DNA from: Cohnella phaseoli
GTDB taxonomy: Bacteria; Bacillota; Bacilli; Paenibacillales; Paenibacillaceae
Assembly: GCF_003386235.1 (NCBI RefSeq)
Contig: NZ_QRDZ01000013.1
Coordinates: forward strand, 124,001-188,000
Reading direction: 5' to 3'
Length of the DNA: 64,000 nt
Position numbers and translations under genes: made by a program. Each line of letters opens with the position of its first letter. Position 1 is the stretch's first letter. Below, in pieces: positions 27,105 through 33,673 of the stretch. The notes under the pieces were generated by a model. It was given only the letters and a program-made list of their open reading frames with translations. It searched no databases and was not told the DNA's origin.

Positions 27105-27146
27105 TGAAAATAGAACTTACCGTCGCAATTGTAAGTTCTATTTTCA
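27105..27146. repeat. 16-bp perfect inverted repeat, 10-nt loop
   Basis: Arms 27105-27120 (TGAAAATAGAACTTAC) and 27131-27146 are exact reverse complements. It lies between the copper-storage protein stop (27157) and the response regulator start (27079), both leftward. Either a terminator whose T's lie in the stem, or a binding site. Confidence 0.8.
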
Positions 27147-27156
27147 TCGATCAAGA

Positions 27157-27492
27157 TTATGCAGTCACTGTCATATTCCTGCATGCCTCAGCACAGGAAA
27201 AGCAGGCTTGCGCGCATTTTTGACAATGATCAACATTATGCTTTTTGCACTCATTTCCGCAAGCTTCACAAACTTTAGCGCAAAGTTCGCAAATCTCCTG
27301 AACGAATGGACTGTTTCTCGACATGGCTTCTGCTGCTAATGAACACAGGGTTGCGCATTCTTGATCCAGACGAATGCACTCCCTCATCATGGCGACATCA
27401 TTTTCATTTAAGCATGCATTGTAGCAATGGTAACATTCTTGCATGCATCTCAGGCATTCATCAATACAGTGTTTAAATTGTTCATGTGACAC
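27157..27492 (-). CDS. four-helix bundle copper-storage protein (Csp, DUF326 type)
   Basis: 111 residues with 19 cysteines arranged as repeated CxxxC and CxxC pairs along four helices, plus His near the start. No signal peptide, so it resembles cytosolic Csp3, which fills the core of a four-helix bundle with many Cu(I) ions. Starts at GTG 27492 behind AGGAGGGA. A degenerate BlaI-type half box lies at 27519-27533. A second, less Cys-rich copy is at 28334-28675. Confidence 0.9.
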   Translation of the reverse strand: MSHEQFKHCIDECLRCMQECYHCYNACLNENDVAMMRECIRLDQECATLCSLAAEAMSRNSPFVQEICELCAKVCEACGNECKKHNVDHCQKCAQACFSCAEACRNMTVTA

Positions 27493-27518
27493 AGAGTATC
27501 CCTCCTGGCTGTATAGTT

Positions 27519-27533
27519 ACTACGTGGATAGTT
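27519..27533. promoter_or_regulatory. possible degenerate BlaI-type half box
   Basis: One arm ACTAC is intact; the other reads TAGTT in place of GTAGT. It lies 26 bp before the Csp start, the same placement as the other boxes, but the second arm is poor. Confidence 0.3.
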
Positions 27534-27583
27534 ATCCCCACTCACCTCCGTTTTTTATTCATCAGTTGGGGTGTAACCCGAAA

Positions 27584-28210
27584 TTACTTTTTATTTGTAT
27601 AGAGGCGATAAATGCCATACACTACGCCTAAAAAAAGGAGATAAACCATTGAACTGAAGGCAATCTCTTTATAATTTGTTTCATTGAAGAATTGGTCGCC
27701 AATAAGGGTTACCAAGAGAATAAACGGGATTTTTCCAAGAATAGTGGCATAGATATACGGCTTCCATGGCATCTTTGTGATGGCAGCAAAAGCATTTATC
27801 GCTTGAGCGGGTACAATGGGGAGCAAACGAGCGAATAAGATCGACATAAATGCTTTTCTCTCAGCAAGTTTGGTTAGGAAAGAAACACCTTTCAAATGGG
27901 CGATTTTGTACCTCCCTTCTTCGGTAAAAGTACCTCTTACTAATCCAAAAAGAATGATTGCAGCTGCAACCGAGACGACGATGTTTATTCCCGCACCTAA
28001 AAACGACCCATATTTAGCTCCAAGTATCGCCGCGACAATCCCGTAGGGTATGACGGGTATAATCGCTACGAGCAAAGCAATGAGAGCGGTCAGCACATTC
28101 AAATACCAGGTGTTTTCCATTTCAATCCAACGAATCAAAGGCTCTCTAAACGAAAAAAGTGCAATCGCCGATCCCGCATATATCCCGAAGAACATGGTCT
28201 TCTTTCTCAT
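27584..28210 (-). CDS. TVP38/TMEM64 (VTT-domain) membrane protein
   Basis: 208 residues, five to six helices. The VTT/SNARE-associated signature is present (LGAKYGSFLGAGIN early, then FARLLPIVPAQAINAFAAITKM with its conserved R, P and G/A). These DedA relatives act as lipid scramblases or transporters. Found between two copper-storage genes, so it may link envelope lipid handling with copper stress, but no direct copper motif is seen. ATG 28210 with GAGGT at long spacing. Confidence 0.85.
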   Translation of the reverse strand: MRKKTMFFGIYAGSAIALFSFREPLIRWIEMENTWYLNVLTALIALLVAIIPVIPYGIVAAILGAKYGSFLGAGINIVVSVAAAIILFGLVRGTFTEEGRYKIAHLKGVSFLTKLAERKAFMSILFARLLPIVPAQAINAFAAITKMPWKPYIYATILGKIPFILLVTLIGDQFFNETNYKEIAFSSMVYLLFLGVVYGIYRLYTNKK

Positions 28211-28333
28211 TTGCTTGTCTTACCTCATCTTTCTGACCGTAAATCTTGATCTTCTCATCATATGGAACAGGGCATTTACTCAGTGAATAGCATACCACAG
28301 CGGTGATTATTGAATTGAAGGAGAGGCTTGCTC

Positions 28334-28675
28334 ATGCAAGGGCAGATTTCGATGCCAACAGGCATGATTGGAATGCTCCAAGATTGTGCCGCATTGTGCT
28401 GCAAAACATGGGATTTGCTTTTGAATCGCTCGGATGTGCCGATCAGAAGGTACCAGATCAAATTATTGTCCGATTGTGCTTCTGTATGCGATCTTTGCGC
28501 TAAGCTAGTAGCGGAAAACAGTGTACTTATGAATTCGATCTGTGAATACTGCGCATTTGTTTGTGAGTATTGTGGAAACGAGTGCCTAAGGCACCATGAT
28601 CAAGATTCTCAAATGTGTGGCAAGACTTGTTTGAACTGTGCCAGCGAATGTCGTGCATTTGCAATGCAAAATTGA
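28334..28675 (+). CDS. second four-helix bundle copper-storage protein (Csp-like)
   Basis: 113 residues from ATG 28334 (GAAGGAGAGG upstream). Fifteen cysteines in the same pattern as the 27157-27492 protein (CASVCDLC, CEYCAFVCEYCGNEC, CGKTCLNC), with fewer at the N-terminal helix. Probably cytosolic Cu(I) storage. The N-terminal Met-rich stretch (MPTGMIGM) has replaced the Cys-rich helix 1 seen in the first copy, so the two have diverged. Confidence 0.88.
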   Translation: MQGQISMPTGMIGMLQDCAALCCKTWDLLLNRSDVPIRRYQIKLLSDCASVCDLCAKLVAENSVLMNSICEYCAFVCEYCGNECLRHHDQDSQMCGKTCLNCASECRAFAMQN

Positions 28676-28681
28676 AGTAGA

Positions 28682-28720
28682 AAGGCAAGAATCCCCTTGG
28701 AACAGGACGATTCTTGCCTT
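28682..28720. terminator. bidirectional terminator hairpin
   Basis: 12-bp perfect stem AAGGCAAGAATC/GATTCTTGCCTT between the rightward Csp gene and the convergent NlpC/P60 gene. Confidence 0.85.
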
Positions 28721-28740
28721 AAATTGCATTTAAATTATAA

Positions 28741-29247
28741 TTACTCGCCTAATACCTGAGAATCGTCTTCGCTTGCGTGATCATCTTTAATCATTTCTGC
28801 ATAGTTTTCACCCGATACAACTCTTCGTGCAGTTACATATCTTTTCGCATAGTAGGTTTCCGACAATTCACTAATTCTTACCCCTTTACTACTGGACGAA
28901 TGAGCGAACTTTCCGTCTCCGACGTAGATTCCGGCATGTGAGACCCCTTTGCCATTGGTATTGAAGAAAACGAGATCGCCTGGACGGAGGTCATTTTTTT
29001 CGACTTTTGTCCCGATTTTAGACTGTGCACTGGATGTTCGAGGCAGTTTCGTCTCATATTGATTGAATATGTACAAGATAAATCCCGAACAGTCAAAACC
29101 GCTTGTTGTCGTACCTCCCCATTCATAAGGAGTCCCCACGACTTCGTCAACGGCTTTCCTTAAGTCAATCTGCGATGCGAAGACACTTCCTCCACTGAAT
29201 ACGAAAAACAGAACAAAACTGAACAACGTTAAACCAACCTTCTTCAA
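28741..29247 (-). CDS. secreted NlpC/P60 peptidoglycan endopeptidase
   Basis: 168 residues from TTG 29247. Signal peptide of about 24 residues (ends VFAS), NlpC/P60 domain with catalytic Cys in GFDCSGFILY, His in SHAGIYVGDG and third polar residue in FAHSS, and a short acidic tail (KDDHASEDDSQ). Same minimal layout as the 9910-10413 enzyme, though clearly diverged. A BlaI-type box with one mismatch is 142 bp upstream. Confidence 0.9.
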   Translation of the reverse strand: MKKVGLTLFSFVLFFVFSGGSVFASQIDLRKAVDEVVGTPYEWGGTTTSGFDCSGFILYIFNQYETKLPRTSSAQSKIGTKVEKNDLRPGDLVFFNTNGKGVSHAGIYVGDGKFAHSSSSKGVRISELSETYYAKRYVTARRVVSGENYAEMIKDDHASEDDSQVLGE

Positions 29248-29389
29248 AGTTGCTGCTCCCTTCGCCGCCTACGAGGTTAGCTGAGGATTCGGTTGAAGGC
29301 TCCCTATAACTCTTGTTTCCAAGGTTAATTCATCCAAAACGGTTCCCCCGTTTCTCCAATCGAGAATTCGGCAAAAATATAGTTTTAAT

Positions 29390-29404
29390 AATACACATTG
29401 TAGT
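29390..29404. promoter_or_regulatory. BlaI-type operator box 9, one mismatch
   Basis: AATAC ACATT GTAGT: one base of the left arm differs from the consensus. It lies 142 bp upstream of the NlpC/P60 start and is the last box seen going right. Confidence 0.55.
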
Positions 29405-29543
29405 ATTTCGGCTAAACATGCCAAAACCCTCCATGGAATAGATTAGAATTCATTCATTTTCCGGAATTAACGACTCGAAGCGGCAAATTAAAAGGACATT
29501 GTGCCTGTTTCGCACCCAATGCCCTTTAGAACTTACCTAGGTT

Positions 29544-29933
29544 TTACTTGCTTTGATCAACACAGCTGATTAATCGTTTTTCAATATCATCAGCTATTTC
29601 CATAAGTTTTTCATTACCGAGAAGATCAATCAACGCAGTAGGCTTGGGCATTCCAATTGATGTGTTTCCATTTTCTTTGTAAATGACGATTTAACAGGGA
29701 AGAATATAACCAACGAGTGGTGATTCAGTTACTACACGCTTTGCTTCTTCTGGGTTACATACCTCAAGAATGTGATAATCTCTTTCGAAATCCACGCCCT
29801 TCTCATCAAGTTTCTTCTTCAGATCCAATTTCCAAAGCACTCCGAATTTTTCGTTTTAGAGGTTACTCGTGAGATCGGTTATGACCTGCTTTGGGGATTT
29901 TGATGAATAGACCGTGTAATGGAACATATTCAA
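29544..29933 (-). pseudogene. DUF302-family protein, broken by two in-frame stops
   Basis: From TTG 29933 (AAGGAGG upstream) to the TAA at 29544 there is one 390-bp frame with family-like sequence (FGVLWKLDL, VCNPEEAKRVV, MPKPTALIDLLG), but codon 26 (29856-29858) and codon 81 (29691-29693) are both TAA. The second replaces a Lys after the conserved LPC. DUF302 proteins are small, cytosolic and common beside copper or thiol-redox genes. No indel is needed to explain the loss, so decay is recent. Confidence 0.85.
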
Positions 29934-30697
29934 TGTGTACCTCCTTAAATCAACTTGGTTGAATAGGATTATCTCCAGCTTTTATCAGCATTACTCCTGA
30001 ATCGTGGGGCGAGTTCTGATAGCAAGCACGATACTCGAAGGAATGCCTAATAAGCGTTGAAATTTGGCACATTTTTCGTCTCTCGTTAATGATGATGAGT
30101 TTGTGTAATTCAAAAACATTTCAGGTGAATTTGTGCATTTTTAGACGGCAACAAGAACCCCGCATAAAACAGGTATATTCTCACATAACAGGCTTTATCA
30201 GTTATTAATGTTGGTGTATAGATTTTATTGGCAATAAAACCTTTTTTTCGTTTGGATAAAAAGTACATATAAAAATCGAATTGGGCTTGATCAAAATTTT
30301 GATTGCCTCCGCATGGGTCATATCACATTTTCTTTTTTTTCTGCCTTGAAAGTCCTTCTCATCCTAAGCTACAATCTCAAGAGCAATACACAACTTCTTG
30401 CACGAAACCAGGTGCGCTAAAAGCTTCAGTGCAACCGGGTCTAACCGTGGATACTAACGCTTATGGTGCGAAGCCTCTTTGAAAATACGCAGTGATCTGA
30501 AACATGATGAGAGTTGATTTTTGAGATCATCTGAGGAGTGCCCCGACTAGGTACTTGACTTGGAAAACAGGCCCGTTCTTAAGAGCGGATCTTCGCTGTA
30601 TGTTTATTCTTGCGACTGGTGAGCGCTTTAGAAATCATACGATCACGTTTTAGGATTTAACTGTTAAGGAATATCGATAAAGGTATCTACTCCTCTG
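29934..30697. other. gene-free stretch
   Basis: About 760 bp with no open frame of note. Only a short decayed-looking frame near 30410-30480 on the + strand (KPGALKASVQPG followed by NAYGAKPL) hints at a lost gene. No promoter, hairpin or repeat supported. Confidence 0.5.
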
Positions 30698-30883
30698 GCC
30701 AAGCGCCACGGGCGACCCCATTCGACGTCGCTCCACTCTAAAATCGCGAACTGTTTCTGGCGCAGCCATCGGCTTCGCCTCCCAAACATCTTCAAATTGA
30801 AACCACCAAGCCAGTCAATGATTGTTCGCGACAAACAATGTAGGTTCTTGTCCATAGTCGAGAAACGATGTAAGTTCTTGTCC
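30698..30883. repeat. long direct repeat, copy A
   Basis: About 185 bp closely similar to 31217-31394, including the shared core CGACGTCGCTCCACTC and CAGTCAATGATTGTTCGCG. It ends with two 16-bp units (30838-30853 and 30868-30883). Confidence 0.8.
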
Positions 30884-31082
30884 CGGCCAACGGCTACAGC
30901 GTCGAAGAGAAAATCAATGTCCCCCTTTTCCATCCGGACCACGTCTCTGGTGAGTTTAACTCGCGTTTTCCAGTGTAGTACTTCCTCAACTCCTTCAGTT
31001 CTCGTTCTGCACGAACGGTTCGTAATGCGACAATCGATGCAAGTTCTTGTCTTCGATCGGGAATGGATGTAAGTTCTTTTCC
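30838..31082. repeat. paired 16-bp repeats at 30-bp pitch (pairs 1 and 2)
   Basis: Unit close to ATGTAAGTTCTTGTCC at 30838, 30868, 31037 and 31067. Within each pair the start-to-start distance is exactly 30 bp, about three helical turns. Such regular pairs look like protein-binding sites, for example transposase sites at the ends of an insertion sequence. Confidence 0.8.
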
Positions 31083-31216
31083 TTCGCTAAACCCGCGAAA
31101 CGGTTATTCCGCCAGCCAGCGCAAAGTAAACCCTGCCCCCCTTCTTTTCCACGACTGTAACGAATCGCTTTTACCACTAGCCTTGCGAATATAGAGTACC
31201 CGCAACTGCTAAGCGC

Positions 31217-31394
31217 CGCGGGCGATCCCATTCGACGTCGCTCCACTCTGAATTCGCGAACTGTTTCTGGCGCAGCCATCGGCTTTGCCTCCCCAATCAT
31301 CTTTAAATTGAAACCGCCAGGCCAGTCAATGATTGTTCGCGACAAACAATGTAAGTTCTTGTCCATAGTCGAGAAACGATGTAAGTTCTTGTCC
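31217..31394. repeat. long direct repeat, copy B
   Basis: Second copy of the 30698-30883 sequence, about 519 bp further on, with scattered point differences and the same terminal pair of 16-bp units (31349 and 31379). Confidence 0.8.
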
Positions 31395-31475
31395 TTCGCT
31401 TTGGACAAGAACTTACATTGCTAAAACAAAAAAGCCGCGATATACGCCGCTTTTAATCGATGTATGTTCTTATCC
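31349..31475. repeat. paired 16-bp repeats (pair 3), inverted unit and outlying unit
   Basis: Units at 31349-31364 and 31379-31394 (30-bp pitch), an exact inverted unit at 31403-31418 forming a 16-bp stem with an 8-nt loop, and a variant unit at 31460-31475. Confidence 0.8.
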
Positions 31476-31479
31476 TCTG

Positions 31480-31800
31480 ACAAATGTCACAAATTTACCC
31501 TCAAAGGTGACACAACAATCCCTCAAACTAAAGAGTCCCGCACGTGGTCGGTCGAACTCCGGGTTCTCCTGCAGCCGCGTTGGCATGCCGACCTTCAATT
31601 TCGACGGGAAAGTCCTGAACGCGGCGAGCTGAGTCAGCCCGCGGATCGGCTACCGACTGGCCGAATACCTGGTTGCCCTACAAACTGCGCCGGAACCCTT
31701 GCATGTAGTCGCAGTTCAAGCAAATCCGAATCTGAGGGCAGTATTTTGTCAATCTCCGAATTTGTGGATAGCTTTGTGACAGTATCAATTGACTCAAATA
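31480..31800. mobile_element. remnant of an insertion sequence or MITE with multi-unit ends
   Basis: The left end has CCCTCAAA units at 31498 and 31520 next to TGTCACAAA and GTGACACAA. The right end has inverted counterparts: TCCGAAT at 31725 and 31755, 30 bp apart, each followed by TTTGTC or TTTGTGACA. The GC-rich interior of about 200 bp holds no transposase frame. Several short repeats at each inverted end are typical of IS21-type elements; that family assignment is inference. Confidence 0.45.
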
Positions 31801-32188
31801 TACCCCCAATGATTCGCGAAACCCTATGCGTCCGCTAAATTATTGGGGGTGCATTTGTGTCATTCTACATCTAGGGTTTAATATTGCGTGTCAATCTAAA
31901 GTGTGAGATATTATTTCTCTGAAATCGACCGCTTCAGTTGTTACTTAATGAAACGAATCTTATTTTGTTTTTTGACTACTTAATAAATTTCTTTGCAACG
32001 CATTTTTTTATTACATGAAACATTTCGTAATGCAGCATCCTTTTCGCTCGTAGACTTTTGGAATGAGGTTAGATTCCGTTCTTCCCTTAGACTAAGTATT
32101 ACCCAGGAGACCTCCTGCCATTCTCCCCCTAACAAAAAAAATGAAAAACCCGCAAACGCGGGTTTGAATCCGTTCATGTTCTTGTAGC
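31801..32188. other. gene-free AT-rich stretch
   Basis: No supported coding region. The 3' end (32115-32165) contains AACCCGCAAACGCGGGTTTG, a GC stem (AACCCGC/GCGGGTT) after an A-run; read leftward it is a terminator for the gene ending at 32189. Confidence 0.5.
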
Positions 32189-32521
32189 TCATCCATTATT
32201 GGAAATGGATTTCTTTTCCTCGACTAGCTGTGATATGCGATGTGAAACATACCAGGTCGCTCGAGCCACGAGCTCGGATACATTTTTATCGTCTGTACTC
32301 ACTCCGACCAGACCTTCGAGCTCAGCAAATCCATGAGTCATCAAGTCCTGAACCATGTCGTCTTCTGGATAGGAAATGAAAGAGCCAGTGATTTGGGACT
32401 GTAATTTCACCGCCCCAGAGTAAAAAGTGAGTATCGCCATCCTCAATTCATTTACGTAGGCAGACGTAACATGGGTATGTTGCTCCGCAAGTTGACTAGT
32501 GCTACGGGAGAGCTGAGCCAA
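32189..32521 (-). CDS. small hypothetical protein downstream of the HNH gene
   Basis: Up to 110 residues if read from 32521, where it would overlap the HNH gene by 70 bp; ATG 32440 directly after the HNH stop gives 83 residues and seems likelier, although the ribosome site is weak. It is mostly helical and acidic (EDDMVQDLMTHGFAELEGLVG) with a C-terminal KKS tail. No family recognised. Likely co-translated with the HNH protein. Confidence 0.5.
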   Translation of the reverse strand: MAQLSRSTSQLAEQHTHVTSAYVNELRMAILTFYSGAVKLQSQITGSFISYPEDDMVQDLMTHGFAELEGLVGVSTDDKNVSELVARATWYVSHRISQLVEEKKSISNNG

Positions 32522-33537
32522 TAGAGCATCGGTCCCATCGCCATGCGAGAAACCTGAACCAGTTCCTCTACAAAGTCATCTGGTTCCATAGCATGTTTGA
32601 CTTCAACATTCGCGGGAAAGGTATCAGGAAACGTCATGAGTAAGGGATCTAACATACCGCTAAGAGATGGCTCCGCTACGAACAATATTTGGTAAGGCCC
32701 TTCATACTGGTTTGATATAACGACCCAACGGTTCAATCGTCCTAGAATGACAAGCCTAGCCGCAATTAGTTTGACTGCCGGCACATAATGAACTTCAACA
32801 GCATTGAAATCAGTGAAGGATGAAGAAAATGCGTCTACAATATCGACGAAGCGTGGAAATGCGTGAACAGCATAGGAACTCCATTCCCCAGTTCCATATC
32901 GACTAAAGTTAAGTATGTCCTGGGAGATGTGTTTCGTGAAATTTGGATCATAAAGGGCCATACACTTCAAAATCGTGTGTAGTGTAGACCGGACTTGGAG
33001 TTGAGGATCGATGGAATCTTTTAGTTCCACCGAACCTGCAGGTTCAGAGCTAAACTCAGCCTTACGTACCCAATTACGTAGCAACTCGTGCTCATCATCT
33101 CTTAGACTACGCCCCATATTGGATTCGATATCAGGCAATTGTTCTTTCATGAACCTTCGTAAAGTCGGCTTATCAGGAGCACTTGCTTGGAAGTAGAGTT
33201 TTCCATCCTCAACTCGAAGGTTAATCAAAGGAGGAGACTCTGGCTTTCCCCCCAGACGGATAACAATCTCCTTCTTCGTTTTAATTGTAGGTGCCTCTTT
33301 GTGCCGCTCGCCTTTAAGGGCCCGTACATTCATTATGTACTTCGTATAGGGAAAGAATGCTTTGTCTACTTCGCTGGCGAATGAAGCATTACATGTGTCG
33401 CAGATCAAGGAACCCGTCTTGTGCTTGCCGGTCCAGCTTGAATTAAAAATATGCTCTTTATGTTTAGCCGGTAGACGTCCGCCACAATAAAAACAAACTT
33501 CCCAACTGCGGTATGGTGGAATAACATGATCGATCAT
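32452..33537 (-). CDS. HNH endonuclease-like protein
   Basis: 361 residues with GGAG before ATG 33537. The first 60 residues carry a zinc-bound HNH-type nuclease core: CFYCGG, KHKEHIFNSSW with the His/Glu-His, and CDTCNASF. The remaining 300 residues are of unknown fold with no motif I recognise. This domain order is seen in phage-defence and plasmid proteins, but no partner is certain. The helicase gene at 33674-36220 lies 136 bp upstream on the same strand. Confidence 0.75.
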   Translation of the reverse strand: MIDHVIPPYRSWEVCFYCGGRLPAKHKEHIFNSSWTGKHKTGSLICDTCNASFASEVDKAFFPYTKYIMNVRALKGERHKEAPTIKTKKEIVIRLGGKPESPPLINLRVEDGKLYFQASAPDKPTLRRFMKEQLPDIESNMGRSLRDDEHELLRNWVRKAEFSSEPAGSVELKDSIDPQLQVRSTLHTILKCMALYDPNFTKHISQDILNFSRYGTGEWSSYAVHAFPRFVDIVDAFSSSFTDFNAVEVHYVPAVKLIAARLVILGRLNRWVVISNQYEGPYQILFVAEPSLSGMLDPLLMTFPDTFPANVEVKHAMEPDDFVEELVQVSRMAMGPMLYWLSSPVALVNLRSNIPMLRLPT

Positions 33538-33673
33538 ATTGAGCTCCTTCTATTTGTATGTCGTCCCCTTCCTTCTGTACCCCTCTTAACGATCGTAATC
33601 AATCAATTCATCATCAACAAGTGCATGGGTTAAAGCCATCTCTTCAGAATCTCCTTATCCATACTTCCGACCA

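Noticed and set aside
30664..31408. Reading frames with repeated DKNLH translated from the repeat region
   Set aside because: These are the 16-bp DNA repeats read on the minus strand; no ribosome sites, and both copies are interrupted.
30838..31475. CRISPR-like regular repeats
   Set aside because: Spacers are conserved between pairs, only two units per group, no cas genes.
31464..31838. A 124-residue open frame
   Set aside because: Runs across the IS-like remnant; composition is not protein-like and there is no ribosome site.
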